From: Echinicola rosea
Lineage (GTDB): Bacteria > Bacteroidota > Bacteroidia > Cytophagales > Cyclobacteriaceae
Reading direction: 5' to 3'
Assembly (NCBI RefSeq): GCF_005281475.1
Contig: NZ_CP040106.1
Coordinates: 4,492,501 to 4,556,500 of the forward strand
Length of the DNA: 64,000 nt
Shown here: positions 7,228 through 16,224 of the stretch, one piece after another
Layout: each line of letters begins with the position of its first letter
How positions within the stretch are numbered: position 1 is the first letter of the stretch
Notes under the pieces: model-generated
The model's database searches: none
Told to the model about the DNA's origin: nothing
The model's input: only the letters and a program-made list of their open reading frames with translations
Translations under genes and position numbers: made by a program

Positions 7228-8649
7228 TTACTTCCAAAAATCAGCGTTTTCCACTCCTGCTTCCTTCGCTTTGAAAATCGGGTCTTTGCCAGCTTTAAGC
7301 TGATTTCTATAATCGTCAAAAGTTTTCATGGCCGGTTTTCTAAGCAATAAAATGGCGATCACGTTTAGCCAAGCCATCAACCCAACACCTATGTCACCAA
7401 GCATCCAGGCCACCTTTGCCGTCTTGATCGTACCATAAAAAGTCGCTCCCAATATCATCAACCTCAAAGCCCAAAGGCTCCACGTCCGGTCCTTAAAGCG
7501 GTTAAGGTAACTTAAGTTGGTTTCAGCGATATAGTAATAGGCCATAATGGTCGTAAAAGCAAAAAACAAGAGTGAAATGGCTACAAAGCCGCTGCCCAAA
7601 TCCGGGAAATGTGTGGCCACCGCATATTGGGTAAATTCAGGACCTACTTCCACGCCCGGTAAGTTTTCCTTGATGAATCCACCGTCTGGATTGATGACAT
7701 TGTATTGGCCTGTAAAAAGGATCATGAGCGCTGTGGCCGTACAGACGAACAAGGTATCCACATAAACCGAAAATGCCTGCACTAAGCCTTGCTTGGCGGG
7801 ATGGCTTACCTCTGCAGCCGCAGCGGCATGGGGAGCGGTACCTTGCCCGGCTTCATTGGAATAAATGCCCCGCTTCACTCCCCAAGCGATGGCCATTCCA
7901 AAAACCCCACTGAAAGCCGCCTCAAGGTTAAATGCCGACTTAACGATCAAGGTCAACACTGCTGGCACCTCGGTGATATTGGTGCCAATGATCACAATGG
8001 CCATGAGGATATAGGCGGCAGCCATAAAAGGCACGACTACCTCAGCCACTTTTGAAATCCGCTTTACCCCACCGATAATGATCAATCCCAGAAAGAATGT
8101 AATGCCCATTCCAGTATATTCCACCGGTACGCCAAAGGCATTCTGTACACTTAGGGCGATACTATTGCTCTGCACACCCGGCATAAGCAAGGTCATACTG
8201 ATGATGGTCGCAAATGCAAAAAGCATCGCATACCACCTCACGCCCAGTCCTTTTTCAATATAATATGCGGGACCACCACGGTATTGGCCATCATTCACTT
8301 CCTTGAAGACCTGGCCCAAGGTGGATTCTACAAAAGCCGAAGCCCCACCCAAAAATGCAATGATCCACATCCAGAAGATGGCACCAGGCCCTCCCATTGC
8401 TATGGCCATGGCCACACCGGCAATGTTTCCGGTACCCACCCTTCCTGAGATAGCAATGGCAAAGGCCTGAAAGGAAGACACTCCCTTTTCGGATGATTCT
8501 CCCCGGAAGAGAAGTTTAAACATTTCCTTCAGGTAAGTTACCTGCAAAAAACGGGTTCTAACAGAGAAATATACCCCTGCTGCCAGGCACAGCCCAATCA
8601 GGGCATAACTCCAAACGATATTATTGATGACTTCTACGATCTCTTTCAT
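7228..8649 (-). CDS. Sodium:alanine/glycine symporter (AGCS family)
   Basis: The 473-residue inner-membrane protein has about ten hydrophobic helices. It carries the family block ISGRVGTGNIAGVAMAIAMGG (near residue 70), GGASAFVESTLGQVFKE and RGGPAYYIEKGLG, and later GVKRGIYSNEAGQGTAPHAAA, all hallmarks of AlsT/DagA-type carriers that import alanine or glycine with sodium. The C-terminus is charged and cytoplasmic. It diverges from ftsX across a ~260-bp AT-rich gap that should hold both promoters. The exact substrate cannot be read from sequence. Confidence 0.93.
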   Translation of the reverse strand: MKEIVEVINNIVWSYALIGLCLAAGVYFSVRTRFLQVTYLKEMFKLLFRGESSEKGVSSFQAFAIAISGRVGTGNIAGVAMAIAMGGPGAIFWMWIIAFLGGASAFVESTLGQVFKEVNDGQYRGGPAYYIEKGLGVRWYAMLFAFATIISMTLLMPGVQSNSIALSVQNAFGVPVEYTGMGITFFLGLIIIGGVKRISKVAEVVVPFMAAAYILMAIVIIGTNITEVPAVLTLIVKSAFNLEAAFSGVFGMAIAWGVKRGIYSNEAGQGTAPHAAAAAEVSHPAKQGLVQAFSVYVDTLFVCTATALMILFTGQYNVINPDGGFIKENLPGVEVGPEFTQYAVATHFPDLGSGFVAISLLFFAFTTIMAYYYIAETNLSYLNRFKDRTWSLWALRLMILGATFYGTIKTAKVAWMLGDIGVGLMAWLNVIAILLLRKPAMKTFDDYRNQLKAGKDPIFKAKEAGVENADFWK

Positions 8650-8911
8650 AACGGTGCACTACGCTTCACTTTCCGATTAAGCTTTTATAAATGGGTTCAG
8701 ATAAATCAAGTTGCCAAAGAAAAGAAAAAATTATCAATTTTATCAAAACAATATTCCATACAATCCTTTAATTTGTACAAGTGGTAAAAATCACGTAAAA
8801 TTTTGCCGGTATCATTTCGTTATACTGGCATGTTTTCGAAGGTTTCATTTTAATCCAATATCATTGGTTTAATACAGATACCTGATTAATTTTGGAGGAA
8901 TTCACAGCAGC

Positions 8912-9802
8912 ATGGGCAAATCTTCAAGGAAAAAGAAAAGGTTAGGCAGTTTTAAATTTATGAGTGTGCTCTTCAGCACCACACTCTCACTTTTCATCGT
9001 TGGACTTTTTGGTGTCATCGTCATCCAGGCAAAGACACTCACGTCCATCATTCGTGAAAATATCGAAGTTCAGGTATTTTTACACAAAAACATCTCCGAA
9101 GCAGACCAAGCCAAGCTTGGTAAACTTTTGGAAAACCAACCTTATATTCTACAAAAAGATGATGGTGCCCAGCTATCCTACATCACCGCCGACGAAGCAG
9201 CAGCTACATTTCTAGAAGATACCGGGGAAGATTTCAGCAAATTTCTGGATGATAATCCGCTCCGTGACAGCTATGTCCTATCCATCAACGAGGAATACCA
9301 AACATCAGAAAAGATGGAAAAAATCGTAGCCGATATCCAAAAAATGGACGGAGTCTTTGAAGTAACCTACATGAACGATCTGGTAGAATCCATCAACAAG
9401 AACCTTATGAAAGTGAGCATTGTCCTTGGGGCTTTTATCTTGATTTTGGTCGTTACGGTAATTATATTGATCAATAATACCATTAGGCTGGCACTTTTCA
9501 GCCAGCGCTTTCTGATCAGGAGTATGCAGCTTGTAGGCGCCACGAGGGGATTTATCCGCAAGCCCTTCCTCAACCGCTCCTTCGTATTTGGAGCACTTGC
9601 GGGCATCATTTCCTCGGCCATGCTCTATGGCCTGATTGAATATACCAAAGCGAACATAGATGGATTTGCTTTGCTCCAAAATAACCGTATGCAACTGATG
9701 CTTTTTGGTGGATTGGTACTCTTGGGAGCCATCCTTTCCCTCTTCAGCACCCTCAGGGCAGTAAACAAGTATTTACGAATGTCATTGGACGAACTTTATT
9801 AA
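8912..9802 (+). CDS. ftsX: Cell division protein FtsX
   Basis: The 296-residue protein is the permease-like partner of FtsE and controls peptidoglycan hydrolysis at the septum. It has a basic N-terminal tail (GKSSRKKKRLGSFKF), a first membrane helix at ~20-42, an extracytoplasmic domain (~45-165) with ENIEVQVFLHKN, and three further helices separated by a loop containing RSMQLVGATRGFIRKPFL. The start is supported by GGAGG upstream. It leads a tight cluster in which DUF3098 follows after one base. No ftsE is next to it in this window. Confidence 0.93.
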   Translation: MGKSSRKKKRLGSFKFMSVLFSTTLSLFIVGLFGVIVIQAKTLTSIIRENIEVQVFLHKNISEADQAKLGKLLENQPYILQKDDGAQLSYITADEAAATFLEDTGEDFSKFLDDNPLRDSYVLSINEEYQTSEKMEKIVADIQKMDGVFEVTYMNDLVESINKNLMKVSIVLGAFILILVVTVIILINNTIRLALFSQRFLIRSMQLVGATRGFIRKPFLNRSFVFGALAGIISSAMLYGLIEYTKANIDGFALLQNNRMQLMLFGGLVLLGAILSLFSTLRAVNKYLRMSLDELY

Positions 9803-9803
9803 G

Positions 9804-10013
9804 ATGAACAACAACTTACCTTTTTCCAAGCGAAATTACCTTTTGATGCTTATTGGCATTGCCATCATCGTGATAGGATTTATCATTATCGGTCTGGACA
9901 GCGAGCCACACGGATTCGGTTTTATGGGACTTACATTGGGGCCTTTGGTCACTCTTTTTGGTTTCCTTTTTGAATTTTATGCCATTTTTTCAAAATCCAA
10001 ATCCGAAGAATAA
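9804..10013 (+). CDS. DUF3098 family small membrane protein
   Basis: This 69-residue protein starts MNNNLPFSKRNYLLMLIGIA and has two hydrophobic helices (~12-29 and ~38-60) around a short GLDSEPHGFG loop. It matches the Bacteroidota-only DUF3098 family, which regularly sits directly after ftsX. One base separates it from ftsX, and its stop overlaps the region of the uppP start, so translation is probably coupled. A role in division or envelope assembly is inferred from position only. Confidence 0.88.
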   Translation: MNNNLPFSKRNYLLMLIGIAIIVIGFIIIGLDSEPHGFGFMGLTLGPLVTLFGFLFEFYAIFSKSKSEE

Positions 10014-10811
10014 ATGACCATCATCGAAGCGATTATCCTGGGCATCATTCAGGGATTAACTGAATTTTTGCCTGTTTCCAGCAGTGGACACATTGAGCTG
10101 GGCTCTTTCTTATTGAATGTCCAAGCAGCAGACAACCTGCTGTTTACCGTGGTCGTCCATGCAGCTACTGCCCTAAGTACCATCGTGGTTTTCCGAAAGG
10201 ACCTTGCCAATATCATCAAGGATGTCTTCAAATTCCAATGGAACGATGGCACGCAATTTACTGCCAAGATTTTATTGTCCATGATCCCCATAGGCATTGT
10301 TGGGGTATTGTTTGAAGAGCAAATCGAAATGCTTTTTGGGGGAAAAATAGTATTTGTGGGCGCCATGCTACTGGTCACCGCTGCTCTTTTGGCTTTTTCA
10401 CACTTTGCCGCCAAGCGGGAAGGAAATGTCACCTTCCCCAAAGCACTGGTCATCGGCATTGCCCAGACCATCGCCATCATGCCGGGCATCAGCAGGTCCG
10501 GATCGACCATTGCCACGGCGCTGCTGATCGGCGTGGAAAAAGAACGGGCCACGCGGTTTTCGTTCTTGATGGTCCTACTGCCGATCCTGGGAGCCTCTGG
10601 AATCAAACTGATCAAATATTTGGAAGATCCCAGCCTAGCGGAAGGCATCTCCATGACCGTTCTTTCTGCGGGATTTATCGCTGCTTTTATCGCTGGTCTG
10701 GCAGCTTGTATCTGGATGATCAATATTGTAAAGAGAGGCAAACTTATTTATTTTGCTGTCTATTGTGCCATTGTCGGTTTGATCGCCGTCATTGGCGGAT
10801 TAACACTATAA
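10014..10811 (+). CDS. uppP: Undecaprenyl-diphosphatase
   Basis: The 265-residue multi-helix membrane enzyme dephosphorylates undecaprenyl diphosphate to recycle the lipid carrier for peptidoglycan. Both active-site motifs are intact: EFLPVSSSGH at 17-26 and MPGISRSGSTIA near 160. Length and hydropathy fit the BacA/UppP family. It starts directly after DUF3098 and is followed one base later by truB, which puts envelope and translation genes in one unit. Confidence 0.95.
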   Translation: MTIIEAIILGIIQGLTEFLPVSSSGHIELGSFLLNVQAADNLLFTVVVHAATALSTIVVFRKDLANIIKDVFKFQWNDGTQFTAKILLSMIPIGIVGVLFEEQIEMLFGGKIVFVGAMLLVTAALLAFSHFAAKREGNVTFPKALVIGIAQTIAIMPGISRSGSTIATALLIGVEKERATRFSFLMVLLPILGASGIKLIKYLEDPSLAEGISMTVLSAGFIAAFIAGLAACIWMINIVKRGKLIYFAVYCAIVGLIAVIGGLTL

Positions 10812-10812
10812 A

Positions 10813-11487
10813 ATGGAAACACCTTACGGAGAAATATTCCTGGTCAACAAACCTTACCGCTGGACCTCTTTTGATGTGGTCAAAAAGATCAGGAATACCC
10901 TCAAAATCAAAAAAGTAGGCCATGCGGGTACTTTGGATCCACTGGCAACAGGATTATTGATCGTTTGTGCCGGCAAGAAGACCAAAAGCATCAATGATTT
11001 TATGGGACAGGAGAAGGAATATACGGGGACTTTTGTCCTTGGCAAAACCACCGCTTCTTACGACCTGGAGCAGGAGGTAGAAAACGTGGCCGATCCCTCG
11101 CACCTTTCCTTTGCCGCCATCCAAGAGGCTTGCAAAACCCTCACCGGTGACATCATGCAGGTCCCTCCTGCCCATTCTGCGATCAAGAAAGATGGCAAAA
11201 GGGTCTATGAAGCTGCCAGGAAGGGCATTGATGTAAAGCTGGACCCCAGGCCAGTGACCATATCGACATTTGAGATCACAAAATGTGAACTTCCTGAAAT
11301 AGATTTTCGTATTGTCTGTTCCAAGGGTACGTATATCAGGAGCCTCGCCAGGGACTTGGGCGAAGCACTTCAAGTAGGTGCTTATATGTCTGCCCTCACG
11401 CGCACACGGATTGGTGACTTCCACCTTTCTGATGCTGCTGACGTCAGTGCCATAGTAGAAAAAATCAAAGGAGAAGCCAACTCATGA
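10813..11487 (+). CDS. truB: tRNA pseudouridine-55 synthase
   Basis: The 224-residue enzyme makes pseudouridine at position 55 in the T-loop of tRNAs. The catalytic motif GHAGTLDPLATGLL places the nucleophile Asp at residue 42. Later family blocks FVLGKTTASYDLE, QVPPAHSAIKKDGKRVYEAAR and CSKGTYIRSLARDLG are all present. It lacks a long C-terminal PUA extension, as is usual in Bacteroidota. It overlaps ribF by 4 nt. Confidence 0.95.
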   Translation: METPYGEIFLVNKPYRWTSFDVVKKIRNTLKIKKVGHAGTLDPLATGLLIVCAGKKTKSINDFMGQEKEYTGTFVLGKTTASYDLEQEVENVADPSHLSFAAIQEACKTLTGDIMQVPPAHSAIKKDGKRVYEAARKGIDVKLDPRPVTISTFEITKCELPEIDFRIVCSKGTYIRSLARDLGEALQVGAYMSALTRTRIGDFHLSDAADVSAIVEKIKGEANS

Positions 11488-12413
11488 AGATTTACGAAGG
11501 CCTGGACCATTTTAAACCCGTCAAACATGCCGTTGTCACCAGCGGTACCTTTGACGGTGTCCACCTGGGACATCAAAAAATCCTTGACCGCATAGACAAC
11601 ATGGCCGAAAAAATGCGTGGGGAAACCGTCTTGATTACTTTTTGGCCGCATCCCCGGCTAGTGCTGTATCCCGAGGATCACAACTTGCGGCTGCTGACGA
11701 CTTTTGAAGAAAAAGCTCGGCTATTGGAGATGTTTGGCATTGACCATTTGATTACCATTCCCTTTACCAAGGATTTTTCCCAAATGACCAGTGAGGAATT
11801 TATCCAGAAAGTGCTGATCGAAAAAATCCAAACCGAAAAGCTTGTCATCGGGTATGATCACCGGTTTGGCAAGAACCGGGAAGGCAGTTTTGAGCATTTG
11901 ATGGAAAACAAAGTGCGCTATGGCTTTGATATCGAGGAAATCTCCAGAGAAGACATCGACCATGTCGGGATCTCCAGTACCAAAATAAGGGCTGCCCTGC
12001 TCGAAGGCAACGTAACGGAAGCCAATGAATTTCTGGGCCGGGAATATGAACTCAACGGCATCGTGATCAAAGGCCAGCAAATCGGTCGCTCCATAGACTT
12101 CCCCACGGCGAATATCCATGTGCCTAACAACTACAAACTTATCCCTGGCGATGGTGCCTATGCTGTGCGGGTAGGTGTGGGACAAGAAATGTATTATGGA
12201 ATGCTCAATATCGGCAACCGTCCCACAGTGGATGGCATAGAAAAAACCGTGGAAGCCCATCTTTTTGATTATAGTGATAACTTATACGATAAACAAATCA
12301 CTGTTTATTTCACGGAATTTTTGAGGCCGGAAAGAAAATTTGCAAATTTAGAAGAGCTAAAAGGCCAACTGGAAAGAGACAAGAAAAAAGCAAGGCAAAT
12401 CCTTGGTCTATAG
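11484..12413 (+). CDS. ribF: Bifunctional riboflavin kinase / FAD synthetase
   Basis: The 309-residue enzyme phosphorylates riboflavin to FMN and adenylates FMN to FAD. The N-terminal nucleotidyltransferase half has GTFDGVHLGHQ (21-31), FWPHPR and VGISSTKIRAAL. The C-terminal kinase half has SIDFPTANIHVP and YYGMLNIGNRPTVDG. It is the last gene of the ftsX-DUF3098-uppP-truB-ribF cluster, with the start overlapping truB by 4 nt. A short GC-rich hairpin follows downstream. Confidence 0.95.
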   Translation: MKIYEGLDHFKPVKHAVVTSGTFDGVHLGHQKILDRIDNMAEKMRGETVLITFWPHPRLVLYPEDHNLRLLTTFEEKARLLEMFGIDHLITIPFTKDFSQMTSEEFIQKVLIEKIQTEKLVIGYDHRFGKNREGSFEHLMENKVRYGFDIEEISREDIDHVGISSTKIRAALLEGNVTEANEFLGREYELNGIVIKGQQIGRSIDFPTANIHVPNNYKLIPGDGAYAVRVGVGQEMYYGMLNIGNRPTVDGIEKTVEAHLFDYSDNLYDKQITVYFTEFLRPERKFANLEELKGQLERDKKKARQILGL

Positions 12414-12460
12414 AAGCTGGAGTGTCAAAAGAAAAGGAATAGATGATCGATGGAAGGATT

Positions 12461-12482
12461 AGGGGATTTGTCCCCTGATTTT
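12461..12482 (+). terminator. Weak terminator after ribF
   Basis: A perfect hairpin AGGGGA-TTTG-TCCCCT is followed by only a short T run (GATTTT), so termination may be partial. Confidence 0.4.
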
Positions 12483-12552
12483 AACCCAACACCACCTACT
12501 GCTTTTTAGCTACTCTACTGTATTGACATAATGTTCCGTAAACCCTAAAGAT

Positions 12553-13245
12553 ATGATCAACAAGACCATAAGCGGTGCCGATGAGGCCGTCGAAGACATT
12601 ACCAGTAACTCCGTGCTGATGCTGGGGGGATTTGGTCTGTGTGGCATTCCTGAAAATTGCATTGATGCCCTCCTTAAAAAAACCATTACTGGCCTCACCT
12701 GTATTTCCAATAATGCCGGCGTGGATGATTTTGGTATTGGCCTCATGCTGAAAAAGCGAATGGTCAAGAAGATGATTAGCAGCTATGTCGGTGAAAATGC
12801 GGAATTCGAACGGCAACTGCTTAACGGTGAACTGGAGGTAGAGCTCATCCCCCAAGGCTCCCTAGCGGAACGTACCCGTGCAGGAGGCGCTGGCATCCCG
12901 GCTTTTTTCACCCCTGCTGGGGTAGGAACGGAAGTCGCAGAAGGCAAGGAAATGCGGGAGTTTGACGGAAAACTGTACATTCTCGAGCGTTGGCTGAGGG
13001 CTGATTTCGCGTTGGTCAAAGCCTGGAAAGGAGATACAGCCGGAAACCTTATTTTCAAGGGTACGGCCAGAAATTTCAACCCCATGATGGCCATGGCAGG
13101 CAATATTACCATTGCCGAAGTGGAAGAACTGGTACCTGCAGGAGAACTGGATCCCAACCAAGTCCATACCCCTGGTATTTTTGTACAGCGCATCTTTCAG
13201 GGAAACCATTACGAAAAACGAATTGAAAAACGAACGGTGAAATAG
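12553..13245 (+). CDS. scoA: 3-oxoacid CoA-transferase subunit A
   Basis: The 230-residue protein is the alpha subunit of a class I CoA-transferase that moves CoA from succinyl-CoA to acetoacetate or a similar oxoacid. Typical blocks are [61 protein letters not shown] and [23 protein letters not shown]. It works with ScoB, encoded 147 bp downstream. The spacer has no gene, so both could be on one transcript. Confidence 0.93.
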   Translation: MINKTISGADEAVEDITSNSVLMLGGFGLCGIPENCIDALLKKTITGLTCISNNAGVDDFGIGLMLKKRMVKKMISSYVGENAEFERQLLNGELEVELIPQGSLAERTRAGGAGIPAFFTPAGVGTEVAEGKEMREFDGKLYILERWLRADFALVKAWKGDTAGNLIFKGTARNFNPMMAMAGNITIAEVEELVPAGELDPNQVHTPGIFVQRIFQGNHYEKRIEKRTVK

Positions 13246-13392
13246 CACGAAGAATCCTCACAGGAAGATGAGTCCAGGTCACGGGAGGCCCCCACGAAGT
13301 CCACACGTCCGAAGCCATAACGCTGAAAAGCCCTGCACCCATCGACCCTTAATTTAGGTGATTTAACCTTCTTTTACCCAAACACAACAGCC

Positions 13393-14049
13393 ATGCTCAA
13401 CAAAGAACAAATTGCCCAACGAATCGCCAAAGAAATCAAAAACGGCCAGTACATTAACCTGGGCATAGGCATTCCCACCCTCGTAGCCAACTATATCCCC
13501 GAGGGATTGGAAGTAGTCCTTCAGTCGGAGAACGGGCTATTGGGGATAGGCCCCTTCCCTACCGAGGAGCAAGTAGATGCCGACCTGATCAATGCCGGCA
13601 AGCAGACGATCAGCATGGTAAAGGGATCTGCACTTTTTGATTCCTCCGACTCCTTTGCCATGATCCGGGGCGGCCATGTGGACCTGACGATCCTCGGTGC
13701 CATGGAAGTGGCAGAAAACGGTGATATCGCCAACTGGAAAATCCCCGGCAAAATGGTCAAAGGCATGGGAGGCGCCATGGACTTGGTGGCCTCTGCGGAA
13801 AACATCATCGTCGCCATGCAGCACTGCAGCAGGGATGGCAAGTCAAAACTGCTTAAGTCCTGTACCCTCCCGATCACCGGCATCCAATGTGTTCGCAAAA
13901 TCGTCACCGACCTGGCTTTTCTCAAAGTGCTGCCAGAAGGCGGTTTTAAGCTCCTCGAACGGGCACCGGGCGTCAGCGTGGAAGAAATCAAAGCCAAAAC
14001 AGAGGGCAGACTGGTCGTGGGCAAGGAAGTGCCGGAGATGGTATTTTAG
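13393..14049 (+). CDS. scoB: 3-oxoacid CoA-transferase subunit B
   Basis: The 218-residue beta subunit carries the catalytic Glu at about residue 46 in QSENGLLGIGP, which forms the glutamyl-CoA intermediate. Other family blocks are INLGIGIPTLVANY, RGGHVDLTILGAMEVAENGDIANW and GKMVKGMGGAMDLV. With ScoA it would make or use acetoacetyl-CoA, which the thiolase at 50590 can split; the link is inferred. Its stop lies only 48 bp before a group II intron remnant, so an element landed close behind this gene without disrupting it. Confidence 0.93.
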   Translation: MLNKEQIAQRIAKEIKNGQYINLGIGIPTLVANYIPEGLEVVLQSENGLLGIGPFPTEEQVDADLINAGKQTISMVKGSALFDSSDSFAMIRGGHVDLTILGAMEVAENGDIANWKIPGKMVKGMGGAMDLVASAENIIVAMQHCSRDGKSKLLKSCTLPITGIQCVRKIVTDLAFLKVLPEGGFKLLERAPGVSVEEIKAKTEGRLVVGKEVPEMVF

Positions 14050-14097
14050 CCCTATCAAGCAGAAGCCACTCAGGCATAGGTATGGCTATAATAAGAA

Positions 14098-14171
14098 GAG
14101 CCGTATGATGGGAGACTATCACGTACGGTTCTGTGAGAGGCTCGGGGTGAAATTCCCCTTGCCTACTCGAC
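14098..14171 (+). mobile_element. Group II intron 3' end (domains V and VI), remnant 1
   Basis: Positions 14098-14131 form a canonical 34-nt domain V: GAGCCGTA pairs with TACGGTTC, TGATGG with CTATCA around a GAGA tetraloop, with a two-base CG bulge and the AGC triad. Domain VI (GGGG / CCCC hairpin) and the end CCTACTCGAC follow. No intron-encoded protein or 5' half is present on this side. Confidence 0.8.
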
Positions 14172-14204
14172 ACACGACCGTTAGGCAGCATAATTTTATC
14201 GTGC

Positions 14205-14246
14205 TTGGAACTTTTAATTTTTTACTTATCTTTAACGTTAGTAACG
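14205..14246 (+). promoter_or_regulatory. higBA promoter and possible operator
   Basis: TTG at 14205-14207 is 19 nt from TATCTTTA at 14227-14234, close to the Bacteroidota promoter consensus. Immediately after is the palindrome CGTTA-G-TAACG (14236-14246), well placed for autorepression by HigA. Confidence 0.5.
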
Positions 14247-14262
14247 TGAAACAGAATTATTA

Positions 14263-14544
14263 GTGATAAAATCTTTTGCAGACAAAGAAGCTGACAAAAT
14301 TTGGAATGGAACCCAATCAAGAAAGCTTCCTGCTAATATTCAAAACGTAGCTAGAAGAAAATTAAGAATGGTAAATAATGCTCAAAATATAAATGACTTA
14401 AGAATTCCTCCAGCTAATCATTTGGAAAAGTGTAGTGGAAATTTAGAAGGTTTTCATAGCATTAGAATTAATAAACAATGGAGAATAATGTTCAAATGGG
14501 AAAATGACAATGCTTTTGAAGTTCAAATTGTTGACTACCATTAA
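14263..14544 (+). CDS. higB: HigB-type toxin (RelE/ParE superfamily)
   Basis: The 93-residue protein begins IKSFADKEADKIWNG, contains RKLPANIQNVARRKL and LRIPPANHLEKCSGN, and ends with YSIRINKQWRIMFKW-type strands (here HSIRINKQWRIMFKWEND) and VQIVDYH. This is the HigB ribosome-dependent mRNA endonuclease pattern. The start codon is GTG at 14263, chosen because homologues begin MIKSF. Base composition is clearly more AT-rich than scoB. It precedes its antitoxin by 17 nt, the usual HigBA order. Confidence 0.92.
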   Translation: MIKSFADKEADKIWNGTQSRKLPANIQNVARRKLRMVNNAQNINDLRIPPANHLEKCSGNLEGFHSIRINKQWRIMFKWENDNAFEVQIVDYH

Positions 14545-14561
14545 ACTAAAAAAATAGAGAA

Positions 14562-14888
14562 ATGAAAAAACTTGAAAACATACATCCAGGAGAAATCTTA
14601 AAAGAAGAGTTTTTAGATCCAATGGAAATTACTGCATACAGACTTTCCAAAGAAACATTTATTCCGCAAACAAGAATAAGTGAAATCATTAAAAAGAAAA
14701 GAAGAATAACTGCTGATACAGCCCTCCGACTTTCAAAATATTTTGGAACAACTGCTAAATTCTGGTTGGGTTTACAAGATGATTATGATTTAGAAGAAGA
14801 AAAATCTTTGAAAGAAAAGGAATTCAATAACATAAAACCGTTAGAAAAAATAACGCAGCCTAATCGTGTAGTCGGCCGTAAGCTATAA
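14562..14888 (+). CDS. higA: HigA-type antitoxin (XRE helix-turn-helix)
   Basis: The 108-residue protein has the HigA opening IHPGEILKEEFLDPM and a helix-turn-helix at ~25-75 (YRLSKETFIPQTRISEIIKKKRRITADTALRLSKYF), then FWLGLQDDYDLE. It should neutralise HigB and repress the operon. The last codons (about ITQPNRVVGRKL) run into sequence shared with group II intron remnants 2 and 3, so the natural C-terminus was probably replaced by intron-derived residues. The HTH is intact, so it may still work. Confidence 0.9.
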   Translation: MKKLENIHPGEILKEEFLDPMEITAYRLSKETFIPQTRISEIIKKKRRITADTALRLSKYFGTTAKFWLGLQDDYDLEEEKSLKEKEFNNIKPLEKITQPNRVVGRKL

Positions 14889-15304
14889 GCCCACGGTGCG
14901 CCTCACACACCACCGTACGTACGGGTCTCGTATACGGCGGTTCACTGGATTATAGGTTGCGATTTGAGGTAGTAGGAAAGCATGGATTCGTATCCCTTTC
15001 TTCTCAGGCGTGACAAAGTGATAGTCGTGATCAGGATTGGGCTTTGAGCCACTGCCTACCCCCCTTTGCTGGTACGGCTCCATTCATAGGCATGGTCTTC
15101 CGTATCCATCCGACCTCATAGCCTCTGTATGTGGTTCATGTTCTTCAGTACAGACACCGCAGTCTGGCTTACTTCAGTGCATGGATCACTCCAAACCACC
15201 TTGCCACTTGCTTGGCTTCGGGACGTTACCCCCGCGCTTAAGGGACTTTCACCCGTTGGAACGGTCAACTTTTTGACCTATATTCACCATTCAAGGCACA
15301 CACA
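14866..15304 (-). mobile_element. Degenerate group II intron, remnant 2 (ORF-less)
   Basis: Read on the minus strand, the 5' end is GTGTGCCTTG near 15302-15304, followed by GACCGTTCCAACGGGTGAAA (domain I). The 3' part has ACCGCCGTA / TACGGTGGT flanking TACG / CGTA with a CG bulge (domain V), then GGCGCACCGTGGGC and a final CCGACTACACG (domain VI and 3' end). At ~440 nt it has no maturase ORF and is too short for a full ribozyme. Confidence 0.7.
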
Positions 15305-15450
15305 AAACCTAAGAAAACATGGGGAGAATCGTACTGAAATCAAGCATAAAACTTCGTAGTTTAGTTCGTCACAGGCGGACAGAAATGTACTTCGAAATCC
15401 CCACGTTTCTTAGCTAGAACCGTTATGCACCAAGATGAGCTGAACCACCT

Positions 15451-15960
15451 ATGAGTAGTTTTAACTTTAGAAATCGAAATCTGATATCAGGGCCACACCT
15501 ACTTGGACCACTCCTAATAATTGCAGGTTTTTTTGCTTTAGTAAGTCCGACTTTCTTAGAAATTGGAAGTTCAATGGAAAGGGTCTTTGCTGTAGGAACG
15601 GGGGCTATAATTGTAGGTCTTTTAATCATAACTTCTTTTAGTGGGACACTGATTGATTTTACCCAAAATAGATTTAAAGAATATCAATCGGTAGTAGGAT
15701 ATAAATTTGGAGAATGGACTACTCTTCCAGAAATAATAAAAGTCAAAGTAATTTCAAATAGCTACATAAGCAGTAATACTCCAAATGGGATAAGCCCAAC
15801 TCTATCGGGGAAAGTGACAAAATTCAAAACACTTGTATATTCAAATTCTTCTAAACCTATTCTTTCATTTGAGTACTCTACTATGAATAAGGCAGTCAAA
15901 CATGCAAAGCGTTTAGCTGCTAAATTCAATGCTGATTTAGATCTCGGTATCCCAGAATAA
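15451..15960 (+). CDS. Hypothetical membrane protein
   Basis: The 169-residue protein has two hydrophobic segments (about 18-35 and 48-68: LGPLLIIAGFFALVSPTF and VFAVGTGAIIVGLLIITSF). A cytoplasmic part follows with NRFKEYQSVVGYKFGEWTTLPEI and a C-terminal VKHAKRLAAKFNADLDLG helix. The layout of two helices plus a soluble beta-rich domain resembles bacterial PH-like membrane proteins, but no family is certain. It lies alone between two intron remnants and is AT-rich, like higBA, which suggests it was acquired. Confidence 0.75.
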   Translation: MSSFNFRNRNLISGPHLLGPLLIIAGFFALVSPTFLEIGSSMERVFAVGTGAIIVGLLIITSFSGTLIDFTQNRFKEYQSVVGYKFGEWTTLPEIIKVKVISNSYISSNTPNGISPTLSGKVTKFKTLVYSNSSKPILSFEYSTMNKAVKHAKRLAAKFNADLDLGIPE

Positions 15961-16015
15961 GAATGAAAATACTAAGAGGCTTAAGACTGACCTAAACTTG
16001 AGGGAGGTGCATAGT

Positions 16016-16224
16016 CGTGTAGACGGCCGTGCGCCATAAGCTCACGGTGCACTTCACACAGCTCTGCTGAGCTTGTCGAAGTACCGTCGCTCAGGATAAA
16101 CCAAGCGGGTCTCGTACCTGCCTCACGACAAGGTAGGTACAGCGGTTCACTGGATTATAGGTTGCGCCTTACCCGTTGGAACGGTCAATTTTTTGAGCCA
16201 TATCCACCATATGAGGCACGCCAC
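16016..16224 (-). mobile_element. Degenerate group II intron, remnant 3
   Basis: On the minus strand this repeats the first ~60 nt of remnant 2 (..TTGACCGTTCCAACGGGT) and then jumps to CGCAACCTATAATCCAGTGA, deleting ~200 nt. The domain V region is interrupted by a foreign repeat unit (CTTCGACAAGCTCAG). The 3' end CCGTCTACACG matches remnant 2. It cannot be active. Confidence 0.65.

Noticed and set aside
10049..10741. Minus-strand 230-codon ORF
   Set aside because: It is the antisense shadow of uppP, with a composition typical of reversed membrane-protein codons.
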